This document shows, piece after piece, positions 49,064 through 60,626 of a stretch of DNA of 64,000 nucleotides. Origin of the DNA: Tetrapyrgos nigripes (Eukaryota; Basidiomycota; Agaricomycetes; Agaricales; Campanellaceae); contig JAACJM010000106.1 of the NCBI GenBank assembly GCA_013368315.1, forward strand, positions 186,001 through 250,000, read 5' to 3'. The notes below the pieces were generated by a model. That model was not told where the DNA came from. It saw only the letters and a list, made by a program, of their open reading frames with translations, and ran no database searches. The position numbers were made by a program, and so were the translations under genes. Positions within the stretch are counted from its first letter, which is position 1. Each line of letters begins with the position of its first letter.

Positions 49064-51893
49064 TACTGTATCGATAAATGACATCATGAATTATTTGCTT
49101 GTCCAGTCAGGTTTATTATCGTATAGTTTACTTTAAACTTCAGACCAACTCAAGACCAACTTCAGACGTGAGCGAAATTTTATTTTTGCGATGCGGCGTA
49201 ACACGTGCACAGACTTCAAACTTACCATCGTCCTCTCCACATCCTCTCTTGTTAATGTCAGTGATACGTCGGAGTGTATCTCTTCTGGCTTTCGTAACGT
49301 CAGTATATACTGAATGGGTAGAACTTGAGTCGTGGTAGGCCAACGACCTTGCCCCAAAGTATCGCATCATATCCCGTTGTAAAATACCGACATCACACCT
49401 TCCAGATTTGCGACCTCTAACGTCATGAAGCCAGCCAACTTCACTGCCCAAATCCCTTCTTTTTCCATTTTGCACATACTTCAAAACACTCAGTACCTCA
49501 CTCCTGTTTATACCTCATGTCAGCCCATTTGGCTTTGCATAAACATTGATTTTTTTGTATATGTTCCCCACTGGCACTGATCAGAATGCAGCACGCACTG
49601 CTCTTTAGACTCAGTTCCGAATTCGAGTCGCACATTGCACCTTCCACATTTTTCGGTTTGATCTGGAAGTTTCATATTACCAAAATAGGTCGGGTATACA
49701 AGCCGATAAGCGCTCGTTGATCCGCCTCCCCAAGTCCGTTAAAGTTGGACTTAGGCTGACTGAGGGATTTCTAGGTAGCAGAGAGGTGGGTAATAGTAGG
49801 GTAAATTGTTGCTGGTATCAGCAGGAGACCTTCCAGAAAGCTCAGGGGTCTCCCGCCTGTTCCGACGAGTCGTAATGCCTTATTTCCTGCTGTTCGGGGA
49901 CATCCGATGTCACTTCCCACGCTCTCTATCAGACCCGCCTCTGTTTGCCTCGACTCAGCTTACCTCAACAGGCAGATATGTGCCTCGGTGATTGGCGAAA
50001 TATGCTATGTGTATGTACAAGTATATTTAGATTTTTTTTTTAAGTGGGATTCTCGGTATTCGGTGGGATATTGGTTTATTGATAAAAAAGACTCAGAATT
50101 TAGTCATTTCCCGCCATTCGTACTTGAATACAGCACTTACCCAAAGGGTTAAAAGGTCAAAAAAATGGCCAGAAGGTAGCTAATACTGTATCTAACAATG
50201 ATTGAGGCTACCCTGTTAGTATGCGGGGATTTGGGTATGCCACGCTCTTAGAACACTTTAGTACTTTGAAGTATATAGGAAAGCTAACACGAAACAGTGA
50301 CTTTCCAGTTTCAAACACTTAATCATTTTAGATATGCATAAAATTAAATATAATCAACGCCAGCACATAAAGTCGCCCAATGCAAGAATTAGGGTACAGA
50401 TACTGATAGGCATGAGCTCACCATCATCACAACGGTAAAGTGGCGGGCAGACAGTGCATCAACAAGGAATGGCGGCGCGCCGCCCGCCATTGAGAAAATC
50501 AAATCTAAAGAAATATATACACTTCATACAGCAGTATATTTTTCACGATGGATCCCCTTAAAGCTGGAATGCCCCATTATACTCACCACTGCATTTAAGA
50601 AATATGTACTGCTTTCTGGAGCCATGTTCAAACCATAGGTTGCCTAAGTACAAGATATGGTACATATTAACATTATAAAGAAATATCCCGAGGGCTTCTC
50701 CACGATGTCGTGCTGCATTGACAAAGGCGCAATGCGACCAGCAATCCCGACGCACGCGTCGTTCCCGCTGTATTCCTTATATGGCTAATTCGATTATGTA
50801 AGCCATCCACATCCACATTCAAAGCCGGACGACGTGGGAACACTTGGCAGACCAGCACAGCCACCCTCAGTGACGTCCGAAAATTCCCCAGTGCTGAAAC
50901 CTGTCTGCCTGTGTGTGCAAGTCCTTCAGCTTTAATGGACTTGGGGAGGAGGTTAAAAGCAGAACCCCTGAAGGTGGAAACTAACTTTGTCTGATTTGAA
51001 TGCCGTAAATGTTGATGTGAAAGGTATCAATTGACGCAGCTGCGGTGAGATGTGCAATGTGAAATGACCCGAAACAGAAGGTGGTTTTTGTGACATACGT
51101 GTTTTGAATTGCAGGTGCTCACAAAGGTGCGATATGGCTCAGTAAATTTGGAGCCTCTTATTTGCTGTAGGCAAAATAGGAATTTCTCTGGAAACTACTA
51201 CAGATTTGTAAGAATATTGAATGTTTCCTGAGACTGGAAGGTAGAAAAGGTGAGAAACGTGGAATAAATATCCAATAATGATCCGATACCAAAGTGACTA
51301 ACGGTTGAATGGACAAGACATTACAGCTGCCACGACCTTGCCCCAAAGTAACTAACGGCTGAACTGACGTTGCAAGCCTATCGTACCATTCTGAATCTCC
51401 TGGACAAGGTTGACTTATGGTGAGTCATGAAAATTTCTGCAGCCGAGATTCACGGCGCTAACTACATTCCCAATACTCTCTCTTGATTGGTAGACGACAG
51501 TTCCTCCTCATAAATTTTACCGCCTTACCGTTACCCTTGTCAAAACTTGAAGTAAGCTCTGTCAGCGATGCCTCCCGAGTCCTCCCCAAAGAGCTGATGA
51601 TACACTCGCTTCGTAGCTACAGGCACATAACGACGTTGCGAACAGTTTACCAGCGGCAATCCCCAAGATTTGTATGTCAATCCGACTCGGACTCGCTCTC
51701 ATCGGACGGCTATATGCCCAATGTTGCCCAGTCCAAAGTACGGTACCATGGCCATGGCTGGGAAAGATGGTCCAAGTCAAGTGAGTGTATAAAGGCTGGT
51801 CTTTTGCCCTTGGGATCTAAACCACTTCGAAGTATCACTTTAAGCCTCTTTCTCTCTCGTCGCTGAAGCCTCGTATCAACAAGTTCTATTTCT
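49064..51893. other. Gene-poor interval with dispersed short repeats
   Basis: No gene is supported. A 19 nt identical string (ACGACCTTGCCCCAAAGTA) occurs at 49343-49361 and 51332-51350. A 26 nt imperfect direct repeat lies at 51289-51314 and 51343-51368 (22 of 26). These point to fragments of a dispersed element. A GC palindrome GGCGGCGCGCCGCC lies at 50471-50484. Confidence 0.5.
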
Positions 51894-53507
51894 ATGGAAG
51901 CCATGGGTCCCTCGCTCTCTACTCCCACCGTTCCGCTTCTCTCCACCCTTTTGACACCACTTAGATTGGGTCCACTGCGCCTCCGCAACAAATTCTTGAT
52001 GTCGGCGCTCACAAGAGATCGATGCTATCCAACAAATGTCCCGACAGATATGATGGTCGAGTACTACCGTCAACGAGCCAAAGGAGGAGCCAGTCTCATT
52101 GTCAGTGAAGGGATTCTGATTGAGAGGCAGGGGTGGGGCATTTTTCTTTCTTGGTCGCTACTGAACCTGCTCAAACCATCTGACCCGCATACTTGCAGGA
52201 CGGAATGGCCTCATGCTCCTGGCATCTGGTCCGAAGAACATATTGCGGCATGGAAGAAGATTACAGATGCTGTTCACAAGGAAGGCGCTTATATGTATGC
52301 GCAGCTTTGGCACGGTAAAATCTCCGTCTGTACATTCCATGGCACGGATTGAACTCATTCTGACAGTTGGGCGAGTTCGTCACTCTGATGCACCTGAACA
52401 GATTGCGTCCGGTCAAGTTAGTACTCTTTTGCTAATACCGACACGTATTCATCCTCACTCTGCGTTCCCTAGCCAATCTACGCACCCTCTCCCATCGCTG
52501 CTCGATTTGGCAAATTTAGGTTTTTACCTGGAGAACCTCCGTGTTCCACTGTCGGTGCTTGTCTCTTCCAATGAGATTCAGTACGCTTATTTCTCCATGC
52601 AGCCTCTGGAAATCCAGGACCCAACCGAATACGTCGACATGTTTCGTCAAGCGGCTATAAACGCCAAGAAAGCTGGATTTGACGGCGTTGAAGGTAAGTT
52701 TCCATCTGTTACCTGTTTCCCATCAGCTCCTGACTCCAATGGTCTGACAGTACTCGCTGGAGGTGGCTACTTGATTCATACCTTCCTTGATAACACCTCA
52801 AATAAGCGTACGGATGCATGGGGTGGTTCCGTCCGTAACCGTGCCAGGTTTGGCCTAGAAGTCTTGGAAGTCGTCTCGGAGGTCTTTGGAGCCAATCGCG
52901 TTGGTGTGAAGCTGTCGCCTGCCTCTGGACATAATGATGTTGGGTGTGTGGTTTTTATCAGCTACTCCTAGTTTCTTCACGATACTCACAGTATGCGTCA
53001 TTTCAAATAGCATGCCCCTCAAAGACACGTTGGAAACGTATTCCTACTTCGTTTCAGAGGCGGACAAACTCGGACTTGCTTACATGGTGTTCATCCGAGA
53101 TATCGACTTCTTCGATCCAGTCATCGATGGTGCGTCTGCTTAACCCTCTTAAGAGTTGCTTAGCGACTTATTCCACCCACTAATCAGGCCAAAAACGCGG
53201 GACTCCTCACGACATGGTTTCTTCCTACAAGCATCTCCTTCAAAACTCCCTTTTCTTCCTCAATGGCGAGTTCACTCCTATCCCAGCAGCCGACGCCATA
53301 GCTTCTGGCAGAGCTGATGGGGTCTTTTTCGGAAGACCATTCATCAATAATCCTGATTTGCCCAAGAGAATTGAAAAGGGTATTCCGTTGACTATGGAGA
53401 TGGATATAACTACCTTGTACGGGCCGACGGATGGAATTGTCAAGGATGTTGAGGCGTTGAGAAAAGGATATACTGATTACCCAGAAGGTGCAGAGCAGGA
53501 GAAGTAG
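51894..53507 (+). CDS. Old Yellow Enzyme-family NADH:flavin oxidoreductase with altered active site
   Basis: Eight exons (51894-52132, 52199-52314, 52367-52416, 52473-52550, 52603-52693, 52751-52943, 53011-53129, 53188-53507) join in frame to 401 residues. The TIM-barrel FMN enzyme is recognised from LLTPLRLGPLRLRNKFLMSA, MVEYYRQRAKGGASLIVSEG, TEWPHAPGIWSEEHIAAWKK, AQLWHVGRVRH, LIHTFLDNTSNKRTDAWGGS, NRARFGLEVLEVV and ADGVFFGRPFINNPDLPKRI. Members reduce activated C=C or nitro compounds with NAD(P)H. The usual H-x-x-N-G-Y segment that holds the substrate is replaced by VLAGGGY (residues 192-198). The His and Asn positions are therefore Leu193 and Gly196, while the Tyr remains. An alternative upstream acceptor for exon 6 does not restore them. 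The enzyme may have changed chemistry or be losing function. Confidence 0.88.
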
Positions 53508-54014
53508 GCGGGGGGATAATCATAGATCTGGCTCGTCGTGGTTTTGGCTTTCCATTCTTCAGACAATAACATTGATTTATCTGCCAGTCAACCCCAGATA
53601 CAAACGTAAGCTTGAAATATTGCTACTACTACTAATACAACAACAGTTCGAAAGACGAAGGATGATAGTGTACTATACACCAGTACTACTTTACACTGGT
53701 ACCAATGCTATTTATGACGCAGTCGCTGTAAGTAGTCAGATCCAAAAAACCGACCAAACACCGAAAGAAGAATAAGAAGATACATGAAAACCCGATATAC
53801 AATTGGTCGTTGAAGGTGGCCAATAAGGTTGCCCAGATGCGGTGCAGTAGCGAAGAGATAAGGGATAACAATAAGGATGTGAAGGTGACATGGTTCAGTG
53901 GATCTGGAAGGAAATACGCAGTCAGAATCCAACTCGCCGAAGAGAAGGACAAGACGACTAGAAGTACTCACCATGGCTAGCTCGTGAACAGAAGAGAATA
54001 TCAAAAACACAGGC
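53508..54014. other. Intergenic stretch between OYE gene and pheromone-like gene
   Basis: The two genes converge here. The stretch should hold both 3' flanks; no further feature is seen. Confidence 0.4.
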
Positions 54015-54293
54015 TCATGCAATAACGCAATATGCCCAAGCCCCAGTCCCCGCCTTCTCCTCATTAACAGGTAAATTCCTGAAATGTGACTCTGCGGCAG
54101 AATCGAGCTCTGACTCGAAACCTGAGCCAAAACTGAAAGAGGATTTGGAGACGGGAGTAGTGGGTATCATGCTTGTTGAGCTCGAGTTTTGTTCAGCTGC
54201 GGTGGTGGCAAGGGCAGAAGAGAACTCGGCTTGAGTGGGTGAGGAGAGGACGAACTCGGGCTGGGTGGTCGAGAACATGGAGAAGGAGTCCAT
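54015..54293 (-). CDS. Mating pheromone precursor-like protein with CaaX box (CVIA)
   Basis: A single exon encodes 92 residues from ATG at 54293. The protein is small, Ser/Thr/Pro-rich and without a signal peptide. It ends GTGAWAYCVIA, a canonical CaaX farnesylation signal with Cys89. An acidic-basic NEEK lies about ten residues before the Cys, where basidiomycete pheromone precursors carry their charged processing pair. The predicted mature product would be a short farnesylated, carboxymethylated lipopeptide such as AGTGAWAYC; the exact N-end is uncertain. Basidiomycete B-locus pheromones (50-100 residue precursors, C-terminal CaaX, aromatic residues before Cys) fit well. No STE3-type receptor was found in the window. 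It could be an isolated or non-mating-type pheromone gene, or the edge of a larger locus. The opposite-strand frame is a shadow. Confidence 0.75.
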   Translation of the reverse strand: MDSFSMFSTTQPEFVLSSPTQAEFSSALATTAAEQNSSSTSMIPTTPVSKSSFSFGSGFESELDSAAESHFRNLPVNEEKAGTGAWAYCVIA

Positions 54294-55591
54294 TGCAAGG
54301 TGAGGCAAGGTAATGAGAGAGGTTTAGTTTGAATGGGGAGAAAGTGCCAGAGGAAGAGCCAGAGGATGTCGCTGAGAAGTGCAAAGGGGTAGCGCAGAGT
54401 ACTATGAAGACTCGAAGAACTCGGGAGCTCAAAAACTCGTATGAAAGCCACCCAACGCCGCTGTCCAATTTATACCTTTCCCAATCCCGAAGCCCATCGA
54501 CACGAGGTGGCTCAAGCTCTCAAGCTCATTGTCTTTTTCGAATCTTGTTCGCAGCCAGCCATAAATTGAAACAAAAGAAAAGCAAAGCGTACGGATCCAC
54601 TAATCTGCTAACTCGGCCCGAGGTGATCACGAATCATGAGCACAAATCGGGAGTTGTCCCGCCCGCCCTTCTACCCCTCGGACAAGCTGTGTCATTTAGT
54701 CCATGGGTTGTCGTGCCTGGCTTATTGTTCTGTGCGTCGATCCAAGTTTGGATTTCTAAATATAGTAGGCCTTTTCCAAATATGGACATGCGAGAAGACA
54801 AAAAGAGACAAAAAGGTCGAAATTAGGCCCAAGGGTTCAAGGTGAGGGCTGGGTATAGCGGCGTATCCTGGATCTGTGAAAGACAAGTTCCGAGACGTGA
54901 CATCGAAAACGGGGTACCAACTTTCTCTGGCAACTAGGGAATGGAAAAACAGATGAGACTTCAAGCTCACAATAGTAGCACTAGCAAGTGACTCGAGGTA
55001 TGGGCCATACCTGAGTAGATAAAGATTAGAACAGGTCATGACCAGGAGTGGACGAAATCCAGACTGAGACTCTGTTCGACAAACAGGTACCCGGCTCCCA
55101 TCACCCATCACAGCACATTAGACATTGACAAGAGCGCAGAAGACAATAGAAGATTCAGGTACGCCGCACATCATGGATTATGGATGGTAAGTACGGCGTA
55201 GTCAGCAAATGCCAAATGTTGTCGCATTGGATGGGCCTACCAGAAAACGACGACTGTTGAGCTGCAAACTGGCCCAAGAATGTCGGTTTTCTCTTCAATA
55301 CTGCGACATGGTGATAGTCCACTGCTCACCAGTGCCCAACGATACAGCGGAGTCCTGGTGCATAGTAGGCCTCCTCTTTGTGGCTTGAGCGCTAGAGGAA
55401 CAGCCCGTTGACTTAGATAGCCTGAGCACGTCCACGAAAAACAAGAGAAAACCGAAGAAAAATGAAATCCAAGGAAAAACCATTCATTTTCCGGCTGTTC
55501 TACAGGAAGAGAGAAACAGAAACACCAGTAGATTTCCGCCCCTGGCACATGATACATGCACGCTATACGCCAGCTACTTGGAAACTTTAAT
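54294..55591. other. Intergenic stretch upstream of the pheromone-like gene
   Basis: It contains the presumptive promoter of the pheromone-like gene and the 3' flank of SDH3. An opposite-strand open frame (54329-54826) shows no family. No clear pheromone-response repeat could be established. Confidence 0.4.
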
Positions 55592-56747
55592 TTAGACGAC
55601 GGTAAAGTAGATGGTGGAGAGGGCGGTAGCACCGATGACAGCGTAACCGGTGCTGTATGCACCCTTGACGGTGAGGACTGCATTGGCAACGACGGAGAGC
55701 AGCGAGTACGTGAAGAGAGGAAAGGAAAAGAGTGTATAAGGAAAAACGAGCAAGAGGAGAGACAAGAAAACGTCGTCAGCATATATTCACAAAAGCAAGA
55801 CGAAAGGAAACACGCGGGGGGAAAGATGAAAAGGACACTCACATCTTCCGCTGTCCCATGCCAAATGCCTGAGGCCGTTGAAACCATGGAATGTGAAAGG
55901 TAGCGCCAAGACGAATTTTCCTGCGTATTTGGCGGCATCAGGTAGGCCCTTGACAAACTCGATGACATGTTCCGAGTCAAAGGTGGATGGGGCGAAAAGG
56001 TAGGCGAGAGAGAATCCATAGAGAACTGGAAACGTGCAAAAGTCAGAGAGGAGGTTTTCGGGGTTTCTTAGAAGTTTGTGAGGGAGAATAGTGGGCAAAG
56101 GTCACAAGAAAACGATACGCACGGACACTTAGAGCTACACCTGTGACACGGTTGAAGATAGACCCGATCCAGGTTAGCTGAGGTTGGTAGATGGTGAAAT
56201 GAGGGGAGGAGGGCCGCTTAAGACGCTGACTGTTGAGAATGTTTACTGCGTCTTCAGGCTTCAAGCGTTCGGTTTGGATCATCCTGAGCAGCCAGAGCAC
56301 ATCAGCTTGAGGTGAGATTGAGAAAAAAGAAACAAAAAGAGGGACGATATGTAAAAGGTTGACCGTATACTGGATATGCGTGCTCTAGCAGGTGAGGCAG
56401 GCAACAGGACCCAAGGCCAACATTCTGGCCAAAATGAAGAGTCTTCTGACCACGAACAATAGTGTCTGGAGGAAGTCAAGGTATCGTCAACACTCACCGC
56501 TTGGCGAAGTTTGTCCGCACAATGTTCTTTAGTGCCTGTGCCCGAGCTGTCCAGACCGCAAAAGGCGTCAGCTCCATTCTCTCTCTATCTTTCTCTTCCT
56601 CCCGCTTCCCTATAACCCGTGCATACACCAACTACGACAACTCCAACCGTTCCCAGACCACGTACATCTGAAGAGCAAATACTCACCAGGCTTGAAGGCT
56701 GTCTGTCTTAAAGACGGTCCCAGACCGACTGCACGAGTAGCAAGCAT
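55592..56747 (-). CDS. SDH3: Succinate dehydrogenase cytochrome b subunit, mitochondrial (SDH3/SDHC)
   Basis: This is a membrane anchor of respiratory complex II that binds heme b and ubiquinone. The core is unmistakable: NSQRLKRPSSPHFTIYQPQL, TWIGSIFNRVTGVALSV, LLYGFSLAYLFAP, FTFHGFNGLRHLAWD, GRFLTVKGAYSTGYAVIGAT. The His in FHGFNGLRH is the heme-ligand region. Exons 56123-56283, 55843-56025 and 55592-55677 are secure. The N-terminal targeting part is less so: exon 1 (56687-56747, MLATRAVGLGPSLRQTAFKP) and an exon ending at 56498 (ALKNIVRTNFAKR), whose upper end is near 56582 or 56588. This gives about 191 residues, near the family length. An extra small exon between 56290 and 56460 cannot be excluded, but the phases I tried gave stops. 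Confidence 0.88.
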
Positions 56748-57580
56748 GATGGCTATGACTTTATGGTGGTAGTGAAGAGAAGGGTGTACGGGACGACGTA
56801 GACGATGAGCGGAGTTTGATCGGGTGCATGCCCCCGTCCGTGCCCGGCCAGCCAATCACATGCTTCGCGTTTGCCACTTTTCACCTTCTCCTCCTCCCCT
56901 TTCTTGCTGGATGATATACACAGTACTTATGACTTTGAACTCGTATATTACAAGGACATTTGCAAATCATGTCGGAATAAGGTACTCATAACCGGTCCTG
57001 ATATCATACCGAGTTTTAGAGGGATCCTCGACTTCATCGGAGGTTTATCAGCTCGCCGCTACTACCCTACCGCTCGGCATAGGAGATTTGCTTTCTACTC
57101 TTGGTCAAGAACGATAGTCCGACAAGCGGACTGTGGATCCCTGCTATCCGAAGGTCTTGATGCTACCAGCAACATCGGGCACAGTGCCATCGGGAGCCCG
57201 AAATGAACATCAACACGAGCCGGACTCTAGACAAGAGGCCTGCATCATGCCCTGTAAGGAGGGCAAATATAACCGAATTTTATCTTCCTAGGACCAAATG
57301 TAATGGATGTGCTCATACTCTGTTGCATCGGCGAAACTCCAGCGCATCGCGGTTCGGGGTGGTCAACGACACGAGACCGAAGCTATGCGGTTTTTTCCCT
57401 TTATTCCGACGGAAGGTACAATCTAGCCACTCCAACGAAATATACGGATTATGTTGACCGGGTCATCGATGCTCTCTCCTGGCCGGTTCTGGTCGTACTC
57501 TGACACTGGAGGCTTAACGTGAAGCAGCTCATGCAAGTGCGTATAAAGGATATCAGTTTTCTACGAATCGGTAGACCAAG
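56748..57580. other. Divergent intergenic region
   Basis: This is the shared upstream region of the minus-strand SDH3 and the plus-strand Zn2Cys6 regulator. Short frames at 56871-57206 and 57203-57457 have no recognised features. Confidence 0.4.
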
Positions 57581-59981
57581 ATGCAAGCTATGGGTTCTGA
57601 TATGGGTGGTAAGAAGACCAGAATGCCCCGAGGGTCATCGTGCCTCAACTGTAGGTTAGTAGTACCGCCGTTAAGTTACATTTCTGGATACAGGCTAACC
57701 GACTGCTCATAGACGACGTAGAATCGTAAGTCTTCCTGACCCGTCATCATCGTTGTGCATTTGACCTCATTACGCCTTTATTTCCTTGTAGAAATGCGAT
57801 GCACTTCGACCCACCTGCAGCAATTGCGAGAGGTCTCTGGGCAAGTTTTACGACTGTGAATATGGAGACGGAGGGCCTCCGCAAGCAGAATATCTCCAGG
57901 AGCAGATATCCATCATGGAATCCCGTGTTCGAGAATTAGAGGATCCTTCTCAACCGTTAGACTCGATGGTTCTGCACAATCCTTACGGAGGTTTTCCTGC
58001 GCGAGCTTCACCAGGTATGTTTCAGCAATCTCAGTGGTCTTTTCATTGACTAATCTAGTCAATTAGCAGCACCTAGCGTTCCACGAGGTAGTCGCAGCAT
58101 TGAACTGTCTCCTCAGTTGCGTAAGGTTCTGTAAGCTTCGATCTATCTCTTCCTTCAACAAGTAATTTTATTGATATGTCTGTAGGTTATCTACTTTCTT
58201 TCGTCATGCACCCCAACTTGGTTTCTTCCTCGATAACACCCGTTTATTCAATTCTGCCTCCGGCTCACCAATCACTCAGTCTGCTCTCAGTCCAGCTCTC
58301 CTTCAGACCATCCTTCTTCTCGGTGCCCACCTCTCAAGCTATTCTCGCGCTACTAGTGGTTCCAGTGGTACTCAGAACGACTCCTTGGAAGGCTTGAGAG
58401 CAACTCTCCTGAGCAAAGCCATAAACTCCACCTCCCAAATCCTCTCCTCAAATCATCCCGACAAAGTCCTTCAAGCAATTCAAACACACGTTCTCCTGAC
58501 ACATTATTTCTACATGAATGGTAGAAAGTTGGAGGGGAGGTATCATCTGTCGATGGCGGTGTCGTTGGTTATTTCGACGAGGATGCATCGGACTAGGTCC
58601 CGGGACGAGTTGGGCTCCTCAGACTCGCTACGAATTCAGGTTGCAGGACTGCCTGGCCCGGCAAATTTTGCGTCTCAGAATCTACAAGAGCCAAGGCACG
58701 AGAAAGAGAGAATCGACGCTTTTTGGACGGTGTTAAGCATGAATAGTTGTTGGACTACATTGGAGGGTACGGTGTCTAGTTTGATGTATAGGACGCCACA
58801 GATGAGGGTAGACACGCCTTGGCCTGGGGTGAGTGTTTCTTCAAATGTCAAAATTTTGCGTCAACCTCAGGCTGAGTTGCTTGCTGACTTGTGCATACTA
58901 AAGGTACCTCTCTCTCCGGATACGAGGAGCAGTTCTACCATTGAGTGGTTTTTAGCCAACGTTCCAGATGGCGATTATTCCATGCTGGCGTTACATGCGA
59001 AAGCTTCTATATTATTCGAACAGGCGTTTACGCTGGAAGAGTTTGATGCGAGTAAGTCTCAAATTCAATCTAAGTACCTCATTCAAGTTCTCACTGGTCC
59101 TTTGTTGACCTTGACCGTAAACTTCGGTCATAGATGCATCCATGGAATCCATCCAAACCAGGTCACAATCATACAACTCCCTCTGCACTCTCGTTCAGCG
59201 TTTTCAGTCAGAGTTACCTCCCATCGTCGGTACCAGTGCCAACTCTGCTGTCGGCTCGGTGGACTCAACTCAGATTGGGCAACTGCTCCTCATACGCACC
59301 TTGATTTGCGTTGGCAAAATCCGATTGGCGGCTTTGTCACCCCCTACTCCATATACGTATACTTATGGTACTACGGTTCTGCCTGATTCTCCAAGGCAAA
59401 TTGCTTTAGAGGTAGTGGAGCTGATCCGGAACGTCCATTCGATTTTCATTTCAAATTTCACTTGGGACGTCGATAAGGAGATGTTTTTCGTCGATCCGAT
59501 ATTGGCGGTGAGTCCGAGTCAGCCTTGATTACGCAAAGGGTCAAGGAATCAAGCTGGTCCTGGTCAAGGGTTGAAATGTTCTGCCTGACAGTCATCCAGT
59601 GATATTTTCCCTGATCCTCCTCGTTCGCTTAAAACTTATGCGCATGCACTCTGTTCTAGGTTCTATGGACCATGGTAGGACAGACGCTTGCGCAAGATGT
59701 CGAGAGGATTGAAACAGGTACCATTGGTGTTGAATTGCCCCGGCAGGCAAGGATAACTCAGCTAGATGAGTTGCGGAGAGGATTGGATACTATCATTCGG
59801 GCGATGTCGATTTTCGGGGCTGCGAGTCGGCCTTTGTTGGGTGAGTACCTGAGTCCTTGGAGGTCCTTGAGCGACAGAGGTTATAAGCTGATTTCGATTC
59901 TTATGAATATGAATAATAATAGATCAACAGCTCCAGATACTACTGGCAGGCCGCGGCAGTGGAGGAGATCGAGGGGCATGA
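57581..59981 (+). CDS. Zn(2)-Cys(6) fungal transcription factor
   Basis: Eight exons (57581-57654, 57713-57725, 57792-58014, 58070-58130, 58186-59051, 59134-59507, 59660-59840, 59923-59981) join in frame to 616 residues. The binuclear cluster has Cys21, 24, 31, 38, 41 and 51 (SCLNCRRRRIKCDALRPTCS, then NCERSLGKFYDC). A 13 nt micro-exon encodes part of the RRRRI stretch. A short coiled coil follows (EYLQEQISIMESRVRELE). The middle region resembles the fungal-specific transcription factor domain (LLSTFFRHAPQLGFFLDNTR, LQTILLLGAHLS, HYFYMNGRKLEGRYHLSMAV, ERIDAFWTVLSMNSCWTTLE). It should bind DNA as a nuclear dimer; the regulon is unknown. A 42 nt in-frame GTGAGT...CAG stretch (about 58830-58871) might be an extra intron. 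Confidence 0.87.
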
Positions 59982-60626
59982 GGGACCACACTTGACTGTA
60001 TATCCGCCATTATCCTATCTAGAATAGAAGCTGTATGTTGTGCACTTTTATCCACTAACTATAATTACTATTGTCGTTATTGCATCGAGACCGCCCTGAC
60101 GCAAGATCAGCAAGTCTTAGCGCACTTGTCATTGTGTAAGCGTATGTACACTAGCGGGTAAAATCCTTTACAGAATATTCGGTACAAACGGTCACTGGTT
60201 CGATCCTCGAGGAACTCCCCTTCTCATAGGGCCTCGGGATTTCGCCCTTCACGGAACCAGTGGCTTAGGATTGGGACAGGCGTGGGAAACCTGAAACGAT
60301 TCGGGGTCTTCTATATAAGGACACCGATCTGGGCCTGAGGAACCCAGAAAGGAGATTGCCTCGAAGGGGAGGTAATGTAAGGGTCACGTCCCTTACTCCA
60401 TATATAGAGCCTGCGACGGTATTCACACGTACCGAATATTGTGGCCTTTTGGTCCAGTTGGAGGTTTGGTCTCATCGCAGGCTGACTAAGCCTTTACATA
60501 ATTGTATCACTGATGATTTGATGGATTTCAAAACTCAACGTTGACGACATTGATGGAGGACTTGGATTGCGAAATATACCCCGGGCTTGTCAAAGGACGC
60601 GTCCTTAGGCTTTCCTCTCTTCTACC
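59982..60626. other. Intergenic region with nested inverted repeats
   Basis: Upstream of the first gamma-glutamyltranspeptidase. The inverted repeats are listed separately, and no gene is supported. Confidence 0.45.
60174..60440. repeat. Inverted-repeat-bounded segment with internal hairpins
   Basis: A perfect 12 bp inverted repeat (AATATTCGGTAC at 60174-60185, GTACCGAATATT at 60429-60440) encloses two further hairpins. One has arms CACTGGTTC and GAACCAGTG (about 60187-60265) with more pairing inside. The other is GTAAGGG/CCCTTAC with a 6 nt loop (60377-60396). It could be a tiny inverted-repeat element. No target duplication is evident. Confidence 0.55.

Noticed and set aside
50471..50484. 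GC palindrome GGCGGCGCGCCGCC as a regulatory site
   Set aside because: Isolated, with no gene nearby and no second copy seen.
53708..54130. 140-residue minus-strand frame overlapping the CVIA-ending gene
   Set aside because: No motif. The alternative frame carries the CaaX signal and a proper ATG.
54329..54826. 165-residue plus-strand frame upstream of the pheromone-like gene
   Set aside because: No family or splice support; it lies in the likely promoter region.
55237..56019. 260-residue open frame on the minus strand
   Set aside because: It runs through SDH3 exons in another frame and their introns; it is a shadow of SDH3.
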